Assembly (NCBI RefSeq): GCF_000612585.1
Contig: NZ_JFCA01000024.1
Span: forward strand, 40,608-104,607
Origin: Pseudomonas sp. CHM02
GTDB lineage: Bacteria; Pseudomonadota; Gammaproteobacteria; Pseudomonadales; Pseudomonadaceae
DNA length: 64,000 nt
Direction of reading: 5' to 3'
Shown in pieces: positions 37,451-46,009 of the stretch. The stretch's first letter is position 1; each line of letters begins with the position of its first letter. Made by a program: the position numbers and the translations under genes. The notes beneath the pieces are model-generated. The model did not search any database. It was not told the origin of the DNA and worked only from the letters and a program-made list of their open reading frames with translations.

Positions 37451-38989
37451 ATGAACCCTTCTACCTTGCCTGCCCCACCGCTTGCCGAAGTCTATGACGT
37501 CGCCGTTATCGGTGGCGGGATCAATGGCGTCGGCATTGCAGCAGACGCAGCCGGGCGCGGTTTGTCGGTATTCCTTTGCGAAAAGGACGACCTGGCCAGC
37601 CACACCTCTTCCGCCAGCAGCAAGCTGATCCACGGCGGCCTGCGCTACCTCGAACATTACGAATTCCGCCTGGTGCGTGAAGCCCTGGCCGAACGTGAAG
37701 TGCTGTTGGCCAAAGCCCCGTACATCGTCAAGCAGATGCGCTTCGTGTTGCCGCACCGCCCGCACCTGCGTCCCGCGTGGATGATCCGCGCCGGCCTGTT
37801 CCTGTACGACCACCTGGGCAAGCGCGAAAAACTGGCCGGTTCGAAAAGCCTCAAGTTCGGCCCCGACAGCCCGCTGAAAAGCGAGATAACCAAAGGCTTC
37901 GAATACTCCGACTGCTGGGTCGATGACGCCCGCCTGGTGGTGCTGAACGCCATGGCCGCCCGCGAAAAAGGCGCGCACATCCACACCCAGACCCGTTGCG
38001 TCAGCGCTCATCGCAGCAAAGGCCTGTGGGAAATGAACATGGAACGCGCCGATGGCAGCCTGTTCTCGATCCGTGCCCGCGCCCTGGTGAACGCCGCCGG
38101 CCCTTGGGTCGCCAAATTCATCAAGGACGACCTCAAGCTGGACTCGCCTTACGGTATCCGCCTGATCCAGGGCAGCCACCTGATCGTGCCGAAACTGTAC
38201 GAAGGCGCCCACGCACACATTTTGCAGAACGAAGACCAGCGCATCGTCTTCACCATTCCGTACCTGAACCACCTGACTATCATCGGCACCACCGACCGCG
38301 AATACACCGGCGACCCGGCTGCCGTTGCGATCACCGAAGGTGAAACCGACTACATGCTCAAGGTGGTCAACGCGCACTTCAAGAAACAACTGAGCCGCGA
38401 CGACATCGTCCACACCTACTCCGGCGTGCGCCCGCTGTGCAACGATGAGTCGGACAACCCGTCGGCCATCACCCGCGACTACACCCTGGCGCTGTCCGGC
38501 GGTACGGGCGAAGCGCCGATCCTGTCGGTGTTTGGTGGCAAGTTGACCACTTATCGCAAGCTCGCTGAATCGGCGATGGCGCAACTGGCGCCGTACTTCA
38601 CCCAGATGCGCCCAAGCTGGACCGCCACCGCCAGCCTGCCCGGCGGCGAAGACATGACCACGCCGCAAGCGCTGGCCGACGCCATTCGCAGCAAGTTCGA
38701 CTGGGTACCGAGTGAAATCGCCCGCCGCTGGTCCACCACCTACGGCAGCCGTACCTGGCGCCTGCTGGAAGGCGTGCAATCGCTGGCGGACCTGGGCGAC
38801 CACTTGGGTGGCGGCCTGTACACCCGCGAAGTCGATTACCTGTGCACCGAAGAATGGGCAACTCAGTCCCAGGACGTGCTGTGGCGCCGTACCAAGCTCG
38901 GCCTGTTCACCACACCCGAAGAACAGGACAACGTGCAGCGCTACCTGTCCAAGGTTGAACAGAACCGCGCAAAGATTGAAGCGGCCTGA
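37451..38989 (+). CDS. glpD: Aerobic glycerol-3-phosphate dehydrogenase
   Basis: The 512-residue FAD enzyme has the dinucleotide motif VAVIGGGINGVGIAADAAGR and the conserved SSKLIHGGLRYLEH. It oxidises glycerol-3-phosphate to DHAP at the inner membrane and feeds the quinone pool. The ATG at 37451 (MNPSTLPAPPLAEV) fits; upstream in-frame sequence spans a REPIN and the operators. Confidence 0.97.
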   Translation: MNPSTLPAPPLAEVYDVAVIGGGINGVGIAADAAGRGLSVFLCEKDDLASHTSSASSKLIHGGLRYLEHYEFRLVREALAEREVLLAKAPYIVKQMRFVLPHRPHLRPAWMIRAGLFLYDHLGKREKLAGSKSLKFGPDSPLKSEITKGFEYSDCWVDDARLVVLNAMAAREKGAHIHTQTRCVSAHRSKGLWEMNMERADGSLFSIRARALVNAAGPWVAKFIKDDLKLDSPYGIRLIQGSHLIVPKLYEGAHAHILQNEDQRIVFTIPYLNHLTIIGTTDREYTGDPAAVAITEGETDYMLKVVNAHFKKQLSRDDIVHTYSGVRPLCNDESDNPSAITRDYTLALSGGTGEAPILSVFGGKLTTYRKLAESAMAQLAPYFTQMRPSWTATASLPGGEDMTTPQALADAIRSKFDWVPSEIARRWSTTYGSRTWRLLEGVQSLADLGDHLGGGLYTREVDYLCTEEWATQSQDVLWRRTKLGLFTTPEEQDNVQRYLSKVEQNRAKIEAA

Positions 38990-39004
38990 TCAGGCCGCCC
39001 TCGA

Positions 39005-39038
39005 AAGCCCCTGCACCGTGAGGTCCAGGGGCTTTTTT
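39005..39038 (+). terminator. Terminator of glpD
   Basis: AAGCCCCTG/CAGGGGCTT stem with a 12-nt loop and T-run. Confidence 0.8.
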
Positions 39039-39750
39039 ATGTGGCCTGGGCCTCACGCTGGTATCGCAACCCCATTTCACGAATCCCGCTGAAGGCAGAA
39101 CCCAGCAGTATCGGATAGGCCGCCTGTAGAAAACCCGGTGTGGCCGTCGCGAGCGCACGTTCCAGCCACGCGCAGGCTTGCCCTTCGTCACCGGCCTCAG
39201 CCAGCTCCGACGCGTGGTTGTATTGCCCGCGAAAATCCCCGGCCTCGGCGGAGCGTTGATACCACTGCCGCGCCAGTAGAACATCCTTGGCTACCACCAC
39301 CCCCTCATGATGAAACCGCCCCAGCAGGTTCATCGACTTGGCGTGGCCCATGGCGGCCGCCTGCTGAAACAACTGAAAGGCTGCGGCCAAGTCCTGCCCG
39401 ACGCCACGGCCGCGCGTCAACAGTTGAGCGTAGTTGTACAAGCCCCAATCCAGCCCCAGGCCGGCGGCTCGCCGGTAGTGTTGCGCGGCCTGCTCCAGAT
39501 TGATCGCGTCGCCCCAGCCATGCTCCAGGCAACGTCCGATCATATTGATCGCCATCGGATGACCCTGGCGTGCGGCGATACGAAACCAGCTCAGCGCCAG
39601 GGGCTGGTCCTGCTGGATTCCGCGGCCATCAAGCAGCAATTGGCCCAAGGTCGCCTGTGCGTCGGCATCCCCCAACTGCGCGGCGTGCATGACCCAGCGC
39701 GTATAGGCACGGGGGTTATCAGCCAAATCCGCCGGCTCACTGCTTTGCAT
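39037..39750 (-). CDS. Sel1-repeat protein linked to siderophore receptor
   Basis: The 237-residue protein consists of Sel1/TPR-like repeats, for example GDADAQATLGQLLLDGRG, GHPMAINMIGRCLEHGWG and GHAKSMNLLGRFHHEG. It has no signal peptide. A Sel1 gene accompanies the PiuA receptor in many pseudomonads, often with the dioxygenase gene piuC, which is absent here. It is divergent from the receptor gene. Its biochemical role is unknown. Confidence 0.85.
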   Translation of the reverse strand: MQSSEPADLADNPRAYTRWVMHAAQLGDADAQATLGQLLLDGRGIQQDQPLALSWFRIAARQGHPMAINMIGRCLEHGWGDAINLEQAAQHYRRAAGLGLDWGLYNYAQLLTRGRGVGQDLAAAFQLFQQAAAMGHAKSMNLLGRFHHEGVVVAKDVLLARQWYQRSAEAGDFRGQYNHASELAEAGDEGQACAWLERALATATPGFLQAAYPILLGSAFSGIREMGLRYQREAQAT

Positions 39751-39801
39751 TCCTGTCTCCCGCCCCGTGATCGAACCTTACAGAACTTTCATGAATCATC
39801 C

Positions 39802-39818
39802 TGTAACAATCTATTACA
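39802..39818. promoter_or_regulatory. TGTAA-N7-TTACA dyad before the TonB receptor
   Basis: The dyad lies in the divergent control region between the Sel1 gene and the receptor, 59 nt before the receptor start. I could not find a convincing Fur box there. Confidence 0.35.
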
Positions 39819-39876
39819 TTTGAGATTGGTTATCAAACACGACCACCTCTCACTCCTACTAACAAGAGATCATTCA

Positions 39877-42195
39877 ATGACAGCTGGCATCCGTTCCGCC
39901 CCCCTCTCGTCGCGGCATATGCTCGCATCGGCTGTGGGTTTGGCAGTGGCTGCGCAGGGAAGCTTTACCTATGCGGCGGATGCCGCAACCGACGACAACA
40001 GCGGGGTCATCCAACTCGGCGCGACCAGCATCGAAGGTCAGGCCCAGAGCACCTACAACCCTGTCGCACCGTCTTCGCCCAAGTACACCGAAGCACTGCG
40101 CGACACGCCGCAGACCATCACGGTGGTACCCAAGGAAGTGATTCATGACCAGAACCTGCTGACCCTGCGCGACGTGCTCAGCACGGTGCCGGGCATCACG
40201 TTCGGTGCCGGCGAAGGCGGCAGTGGCTACGGCGACAGCATCAACCTGCGCGGTTTCTCGGCCAGCGGTGACATCTACGTGGACGGCGTGCGCGACAGTG
40301 CTCAATACAGCCGCACCGACCCGTTCAATCTGGAGCAGGTCGAGGTCGTCAGCGGCGCAAGCTCGGTGTATTCGGGTTCCGGTGCGGTCGGCGGCACCAT
40401 CAACCTGGTGACCAAGGCCCCGGAACTGCACGACAAAACCACCCTCAGCGCAGGCCTCGGCACCGATAACTACAAACGCATCACCCTGGACACCAACCAG
40501 ACGCTCAACGACACCACCGCGTTTCGACTGAACCTCATGGCCCACGGCAACGACATGCCGGGCCGTGACTACGAAGATTACTCACGCTGGGGCATTGCGC
40601 CCTCCATCGCGTTTGGCCTGGGCACACCCACGCGTGTCACCGTCAGCTATGAGTATCAGAAGGATGACAACACGCCGCAGTACGGCATTCCGATCTACAA
40701 CGGCAAACCGATGCCCGGTGTGGGGTGGAGCGACTTCTACGGTTATCACAACATCAATGACCAGCAGATCACCTCGGACGCGCTCAGCCTGAAACTGGAA
40801 CACGACTTCAACGATGCGGTGTCGGTCCGCAACTTCAGTCGTTTCGAACGCGTCCACCAGGACCTGCGCGCCTCCGGCCCCGAGGGCGCCCAGGCTGGCT
40901 GCCTGGCCAGCGGCACTCAGATCACCGGTGCACCATGTACCGCAGGCCTGTCCCCAGGCTTCTTCCAGCCCTCCGGCGGTTCACTGGGTAACGAGCGCAA
41001 CACCCAGAACAAGATGTTCACCAACCAGACCGACGTCACCAGCCATTTCAGCACCGGTTTCATCGACCACACGCTGGTCACCGGCATCGCCATCAGCCGC
41101 GAGGAATACGAGGCGGACACCGGAAAATGGCTGACCAACAGCAACGGCAGCACAATCACACCACCGCCGGTCAGCTACAGCGACCCTGATTCCTACTGGT
41201 CCGGGCCCGTCAACTTCACCCGCGCAGCCCACGTCGACGGTGCGCTCAACAACCGCGCCGCCTATGCGTTCGACACGCTCAAACTCAGCCCGCAATGGGA
41301 AATCAATGGCGGTGTGCGTTACGAACACAACGCGGGCAGTTCGGTGACCAATGCCTACTCCAGCACCGGCGTGGAAACCCCAGGCTTGCGCTTCGGCCAA
41401 TCGGACGACCTGACCTCCTACCGCCTGGCGCTGGTCTATAAGCCGGCGGAAAACGGCAGCGTCTACATCGCCTACGGCAACAGCAAGACGCCGTCCCAGG
41501 CGAGCGTCAACGGCAGCTGCTATACCCCGGCCAAAAACAACACTGCCGCCACCAACAACTGCAACGTTGCCCCGGAAACCGCCGTCAGCTATGAAATCGG
41601 CACCAAGTGGGACTTCCTCGACAATGCCCTTTCGGTCACCGGCGCGATCTTCCGCAATGACCGCACCAACTACAAAGTCGCCGATCCCGACCCGACCAAC
41701 CTGAGCGGCACGCAATCACTCGACGGCAAAGCCCGTGCGGACGGCGTGGCATTGGGCTTGAGCGGTGCGCTCACGGACCGCTGGAAGGTTTTCGCCAACT
41801 ACACCTACCTGGACACGCGCGTCCTGCGCAGCGCCAGCGACTACACCCTGGCAACCACCGGTTTCGACGCGCAGAAAGGCGAGCCACTGCCGTTCACGCC
41901 GAAACATGCGGCCAGCGTCTGGACGGTGTACGACCTGCCCTATGACTTCCAGGTGGGCTACGGCATTACGGCGCAATCCAAGCAATACCTGGTCAGCGCT
42001 GCCGGGGCACCGACTGCGCCCGGCTACGCGGTGCAGCGCGCAATGCTCGGTTACAAGGTCAACAAACAGTTGAACCTGCAGTTGAACGTCAACAACCTGT
42101 TCGACAAGGAATACCTGACCCGCATCCGTAACAACGGCTGGGCGGTGCCGGGCGATGGCCGAGCGGCGGTCGTGTCGGCGGACTACACATTCTGA
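39877..42195 (+). CDS. TonB-dependent catecholate siderophore receptor (PiuA/Fiu-like)
   Basis: The 772-residue protein has a signal peptide ending TYAADAA, a plug domain (RDTPQTITVVPKEVI, NLRGFSASGDIYVDGVRD, GSGAVGGTINLVTK) and a 22-strand barrel ending SADYTF. Cys pairs in extracellular loops (GCLASGTQITGAPC; SCYTPA...NNC) are typical of Fiu/PiuA. It imports ferric catecholates and is the class of receptor used by siderophore-antibiotic conjugates. The Sel1 neighbour supports PiuA; the ATG at 39877 fits the signal peptide. Confidence 0.9.
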   Translation: MTAGIRSAPLSSRHMLASAVGLAVAAQGSFTYAADAATDDNSGVIQLGATSIEGQAQSTYNPVAPSSPKYTEALRDTPQTITVVPKEVIHDQNLLTLRDVLSTVPGITFGAGEGGSGYGDSINLRGFSASGDIYVDGVRDSAQYSRTDPFNLEQVEVVSGASSVYSGSGAVGGTINLVTKAPELHDKTTLSAGLGTDNYKRITLDTNQTLNDTTAFRLNLMAHGNDMPGRDYEDYSRWGIAPSIAFGLGTPTRVTVSYEYQKDDNTPQYGIPIYNGKPMPGVGWSDFYGYHNINDQQITSDALSLKLEHDFNDAVSVRNFSRFERVHQDLRASGPEGAQAGCLASGTQITGAPCTAGLSPGFFQPSGGSLGNERNTQNKMFTNQTDVTSHFSTGFIDHTLVTGIAISREEYEADTGKWLTNSNGSTITPPPVSYSDPDSYWSGPVNFTRAAHVDGALNNRAAYAFDTLKLSPQWEINGGVRYEHNAGSSVTNAYSSTGVETPGLRFGQSDDLTSYRLALVYKPAENGSVYIAYGNSKTPSQASVNGSCYTPAKNNTAATNNCNVAPETAVSYEIGTKWDFLDNALSVTGAIFRNDRTNYKVADPDPTNLSGTQSLDGKARADGVALGLSGALTDRWKVFANYTYLDTRVLRSASDYTLATTGFDAQKGEPLPFTPKHAASVWTVYDLPYDFQVGYGITAQSKQYLVSAAGAPTAPGYAVQRAMLGYKVNKQLNLQLNVNNLFDKEYLTRIRNNGWAVPGDGRAAVVSADYTF

Positions 42196-42206
42196 CCCTG
42201 TAGCTG

Positions 42207-42241
42207 AAAAAGCCCCGCAGGTAATGCCTGCGGGGCTTTTT
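42207..42241 (+). terminator. Terminator of the TonB receptor gene
   Basis: AAAAAGCCCCGCAGG/CCTGCGGGGCTTTTT stem 12 nt after the stop. Confidence 0.88.
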
Positions 42242-42268
42242 CATGCCTGTTCTATACCTTGCCTACCA

Positions 42269-42313
42269 TTCGGTTTTCCGAACGGCGTATACCGCACCAT
42301 TCGGTTTGCCGGA
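42269..42313 (+). promoter_or_regulatory. Two AauR binding sites upstream of aatJ
   Basis: TTCGG-TTTT-CCGAA (42269-42282) is an exact match to the TTCGG-N4-CCGAA motif reported for AauR in P. putida (from memory); TTCGG-TTTG-CCGGA (42300-42313) has one mismatch. They lie about 80-120 nt before the sigma-54 promoter, the enhancer position. Confidence 0.85.
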
Positions 42314-42389
42314 TCCTGTCTTTGTAAATCCACCGTCACACAAAGTTAATTTCTTTATAAATCAAACAGATAACCTTTAACCTCAGGTG

Positions 42390-42405
42390 TGGCACGAGTC
42401 ATGCT
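42390..42405 (+). promoter_or_regulatory. Sigma-54 promoter of aatJ
   Basis: TGGCACGAGTCATGCT keeps the GG-N10-GC spacing and differs from TGGCACG-N4-TTGCW at one position. It fits activation by the NtrC-type AauR encoded downstream. Confidence 0.85.
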
Positions 42406-42517
42406 CTACACTCTTGGACGATTGCCTGGGACGCCTCAGGAGCCGTCACGGGCATTCGCTGTACAAGAGAGCCGTTTAGCCGGCTTCATAAAAAAAACAA
42501 ATGTCGAGGAAGTATTG

Positions 42518-43444
42518 ATGCGCATCGTTCCCCATATTCTGGGCGCAGCTATCGCTGCTGCTCTGATCAGCACTCCAGTGTTCGCCGCTGAACTCACCGG
42601 CACTCTGAAGAAGATCAACGACTCCGGCACCATCACTCTCGCTCACCGCGACAGCTCCATTCCGTTTTCCTACATCGCGGATGGTTCGGGTAAGCCAGTG
42701 GGCTACTCCCACGACATTCAGCTGGCCGTCGTCGAGCAACTGAAAAAAGACCTGAACAAACCCGACCTGAAGGCCAAGTACAACCTGGTCACTTCGCAAA
42801 CCCGTATTCCGCTGATCCAGAACGGTACCGCCGACCTCGAGTGCGGCTCCACCACCAACAACGCCGAACGCGCCCAGCAAGTTGATTTCACCGTCAACAT
42901 CTTCGAAATCGGCACCCGCCTGCTGGTCAAGAAAGACAAGGATGGCAAGCCGAGCTACGCCGACTTCGCTGACCTCAAAGGCAAGAACGTCGTGACCACC
43001 GCTGGCACCACGTCCGAGCGCATCATCAAAGCGATGAACGCCGACAAGCAAATGGGCATGAACGTCATCTCCGCCAAAGACCACGGCGAATCCTTCCAGA
43101 TGCTGGAAAGCGGCCGCGCCGTTGCCTTCATGATGGACGACGCCCTGCTGGCCGGCGAAGAAGCCAAGGCCAAGAAGCCGGACGACTGGGTCATCACCGG
43201 TACTCCGCAGTCCTTCGAAGCCTACGCCTGCATGGTTCGTAAAGACGACCCAGCCTTCAAGAAAGCGGTCGATGACGCCATCGTTGCCCTGTACAAATCC
43301 GGCGAAATCAACAAGATCTACAGCAAGTGGTTCGAGAGCCCGATCCCACCAAAAGGCCTGAACCTGAACTTCCCGATGAGCGACAAGGTTAAGGAGCTGA
43401 TCGCCAACCCAAGCGACAAGCCAGCGCCTGACGTAAAAATCTGA
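42518..43444 (+). CDS. aatJ: Glutamate/aspartate ABC transporter binding protein
   Basis: The 308-residue protein has a signal peptide (MRIVPHILGAAIAAALISTPVFAA) and a family-3 solute-binding fold (LAHRDSSIPFSYI, DLECGSTTNN). It delivers acidic amino acids to AatQMP. The ATG at 42518 is set by the signal peptide; the long upstream frame covers the promoter. A strong hairpin follows the stop. Confidence 0.93.
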   Translation: MRIVPHILGAAIAAALISTPVFAAELTGTLKKINDSGTITLAHRDSSIPFSYIADGSGKPVGYSHDIQLAVVEQLKKDLNKPDLKAKYNLVTSQTRIPLIQNGTADLECGSTTNNAERAQQVDFTVNIFEIGTRLLVKKDKDGKPSYADFADLKGKNVVTTAGTTSERIIKAMNADKQMGMNVISAKDHGESFQMLESGRAVAFMMDDALLAGEEAKAKKPDDWVITGTPQSFEAYACMVRKDDPAFKKAVDDAIVALYKSGEINKIYSKWFESPIPPKGLNLNFPMSDKVKELIANPSDKPAPDVKI

Positions 43445-43463
43445 TACCTGACTAAGCTTATCT

Positions 43464-43489
43464 CCTGAGGGAGCCAACCCTCCCTCAGG
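43464..43489 (+). other. 3' stabilising hairpin between aatJ and aatQ
   Basis: CCTGAGGGAG and CTCCCTCAGG form a 10-bp perfect stem with a 6-nt loop and no T-run. Such structures protect binding-protein mRNA and give it excess over permease mRNA. Confidence 0.7.
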
Positions 43490-43638
43490 CGTCTGTTACT
43501 ACCTGCTGGCTTTATTTTGGAACACTCGACCTGGCGGTTTTCGAGCCGATCGCGTGTGCCTGGCGTTCATCGCCAGGCGGGAATGGATTTTCCCCAAGCG
43601 GGTGCTTGTACATCGATCGATCTCGAGGGGAGACCCTA

Positions 43639-44385
43639 ATGAATTACAACTGGGACTGGGGCGTGTTCTTCAAGTCCACCGGCGTGGGCAGCGAGACTTA
43701 TCTCGACTGGTACATCGCCGGTTTGGGCTGGACCATCGCCATCGCTGTCGTGGCATGGATTATCGCCTTGCTGCTGGGGTCCATTCTGGGCGTCATGCGC
43801 ACCGTGCCAAACCGCATCGTATCGGGCATCGCGACCTGCTACGTGGAACTGTTTCGTAACGTGCCGCTGCTGGTTCAGCTGTTCATCTGGTACTTCCTGG
43901 TACCTGACATGCTGCCGCAGAACCTGCAGGACTGGTACAAACAAGACCTCAACCCGACCACCTCGGCCTACCTGAGCGTTGTCGTGTGCCTGGGCCTGTT
44001 CACCGCCGCCCGTGTGTGCGAGCAAGTGCGCACCGGTATCCAGGCGCTGCCACGCGGCCAGGAATCCGCCGCGCGCGCCATGGGCTTCAAGCTGCCGCAG
44101 ATCTACTGGAACGTGCTGCTGCCGCAGGCCTACCGGATCATCATTCCGCCGCTTACCTCGGAATTCCTCAACGTCTTCAAGAACTCCTCCGTGGCGTCCT
44201 TGATCGGCCTGATGGAACTGCTGGCGCAAACCAAACAGACCGCCGAGTTCTCGGCCAACCTGTTTGAAGCCTTCACCCTGGCCACGCTGATCTACTTCAC
44301 CCTGAACATGAGCCTGATGTTGCTGATGCGCGTGGTCGAGAAGAAAGTCGCCGTGCCCGGCCTGATCTCCGTGGGGGGTAAATAA
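43639..44385 (+). CDS. aatQ: Acidic amino acid ABC transporter permease
   Basis: The 248-residue HisM-type permease has several membrane segments and the EAA loop ESAARAMGFKLPQIYWNVLLPQ. It starts MNYNWDWGVFFKS, usual for GltJ/AatQ. It overlaps aatM (TAATG). Confidence 0.93.
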   Translation: MNYNWDWGVFFKSTGVGSETYLDWYIAGLGWTIAIAVVAWIIALLLGSILGVMRTVPNRIVSGIATCYVELFRNVPLLVQLFIWYFLVPDMLPQNLQDWYKQDLNPTTSAYLSVVVCLGLFTAARVCEQVRTGIQALPRGQESAARAMGFKLPQIYWNVLLPQAYRIIIPPLTSEFLNVFKNSSVASLIGLMELLAQTKQTAEFSANLFEAFTLATLIYFTLNMSLMLLMRVVEKKVAVPGLISVGGK

Positions 44386-45056
44386 TGGACTTCGATTTCA
44401 GCGGCATCATCCCCGCCATCCCGGGCCTGTGGAACGGCATGGTCATGACCCTGCAGTTGATGGTCATGGGCGTGGTCGGCGGTATCGTGCTGGGTACGAT
44501 CCTGGCGTTGATGCGCCTATCGTCCAGCAAACTGCTGTCACGCGTGGCCGGCGCCTATGTGAACTACTTCCGCTCGATCCCGCTGCTACTGGTGATCACC
44601 TGGTTCTACCTGGCGGTGCCGTTCGTGCTGCGCTGGATCACCGGCGAAGACACCCCGATCGGTGCGTTCACCTCCTGCGTCGTGGCCTTCATGATGTTCG
44701 AAGCCGCGTACTTCTGTGAAATCGTGCGGGCCGGCGTGCAGTCGATCCCCAAGGGCCAGATGGCAGCGGCACAGGCCATGGGCATGACCTATGGCCAGAC
44801 CATGCGCCTGATCATCCTGCCCCAGGCGTTCCGCAAGATGACCCCGTTGCTGCTGCAACAGTCGATCATCCTGTTCCAGGACACCTCGCTGGTCTACACC
44901 GTGGGCCTGGTGGACTTCCTCAACTCCGCCCGCTCCAACGGCGACATCATCGGCCGCTCCAATGAGTTCCTGATCTTCGCCGGTGTCGTCTACTTCATCA
45001 TCAGCTTTTCCGCCTCGCTGCTGGTCAAGCGTCTGCAAAAAAGGTTTGCCGTATGA
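44385..45056 (+). CDS. aatM: Acidic amino acid ABC transporter permease
   Basis: The 223-residue partner permease has the EAA loop [22 protein letters not shown] and [15 protein letters not shown]. It forms the membrane channel with AatQ and overlaps aatP by 4 nt. Confidence 0.93.
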   Translation: MDFDFSGIIPAIPGLWNGMVMTLQLMVMGVVGGIVLGTILALMRLSSSKLLSRVAGAYVNYFRSIPLLLVITWFYLAVPFVLRWITGEDTPIGAFTSCVVAFMMFEAAYFCEIVRAGVQSIPKGQMAAAQAMGMTYGQTMRLIILPQAFRKMTPLLLQQSIILFQDTSLVYTVGLVDFLNSARSNGDIIGRSNEFLIFAGVVYFIISFSASLLVKRLQKRFAV

Positions 45057-45787
45057 TCTCTATCAAGAACATCAACAAGTGGTATGGCGACTTCCAGGTG
45101 CTGACCGATTGCAGCACCGAGGTTAAAAAAGGCGAAGTGATCGTGGTGTGCGGGCCGTCCGGCTCGGGTAAGTCCACGCTGATCAAGTGCGTCAACGCGC
45201 TGGAACCGTTCCAGAAGGGCGACATCGTGGTCGACGGCACCTCGATTGCCGACCCGAAGACCAACCTGCCGCAACTGCGTTCGCGCGTGGGCATGGTGTT
45301 CCAGCACTTCGAGCTGTTCCCGCACCTGACCATCACCGAAAACCTGACCATCGCGCAGATCAAGGTGCTCGGCCGCAGCAAGGAAGAAGCCACCAAGAAG
45401 GGCCTGCAGCTGCTGGAGCGTGTAGGCCTGTCGGCTCACGCCCACAAGCACCCGGGCCAGCTTTCCGGCGGCCAGCAACAGCGTGTGGCAATCGCCCGTG
45501 CCCTGGCCATGGACCCGATCGTCATGTTGTTCGACGAACCGACCTCGGCGCTGGACCCGGAAATGGTCAACGAAGTGCTCGACGTGATGGTGCAACTGGC
45601 CCACGAAGGCATGACCATGATGTGCGTGACCCACGAAATGGGCTTCGCCCGTAAAGTGGCCGACCGCGTGATCTTCATGGACGCCGGCAAGATCATCGAA
45701 GACTGCCCGAAAGAGGAATTCTTCGGCGACATCAGCGCCCGCTCCGAACGCGCGCAGCACTTCCTCGAGAAAATCCTGCAGCACTAA
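45053..45787 (+). CDS. aatP: Acidic amino acid ABC transporter ATPase
   Basis: The 244-residue ATPase has Walker [13 protein letters not shown], signature [15 protein letters not shown] and Walker [15 protein letters not shown]. It powers AatQM. It ends the transport operon; a REPIN and aauS follow. Confidence 0.95.
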   Translation: MISIKNINKWYGDFQVLTDCSTEVKKGEVIVVCGPSGSGKSTLIKCVNALEPFQKGDIVVDGTSIADPKTNLPQLRSRVGMVFQHFELFPHLTITENLTIAQIKVLGRSKEEATKKGLQLLERVGLSAHAHKHPGQLSGGQQQRVAIARALAMDPIVMLFDEPTSALDPEMVNEVLDVMVQLAHEGMTMMCVTHEMGFARKVADRVIFMDAGKIIEDCPKEEFFGDISARSERAQHFLEKILQH

Positions 45788-45837
45788 AAAGCAACACCGC
45801 CCCTGTAGGACGGACTTGTTGTGGTGAAAGGGCTTCT

Positions 45838-45952
45838 GTGGTGAGCGGGCTTGCCCCGCGCTGGGCTGCGAAGCAGCCCTAAAACCAGTCACGTTGATGA
45901 TCCAGTTGGGGCCGCTACGCGGCCCAGCGCGGGGCAAGCCCGCTCACCACAA
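45838..45952. repeat. REPIN of the GTGGTGAGCGGGCTTGCCCC family
   Basis: Arms beginning TGTGGTGAGCGGGCTTGCCC with inner stems GGGCTGCGAAGCAGCCC and GGCCGCTACGCGGCC form an element closely matching the one at 54050. Confidence 0.85.
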
Positions 45953-46009
45953 TTAGCCCGTACACCCCGCAAGCTGGCTTACATTGCTGGTTGACCCAAG
46001 GCATCTGTG

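Noticed and set aside
39802..39876. Fur box before the TonB receptor
   Set aside because: No stretch reached a convincing match to the 19-bp consensus, though iron control is still likely.
45838..45952. CRISPR-like repeat
   Set aside because: Only paired inverted arms with no regularly spaced direct repeats; it is a REPIN, and no cas gene is present.
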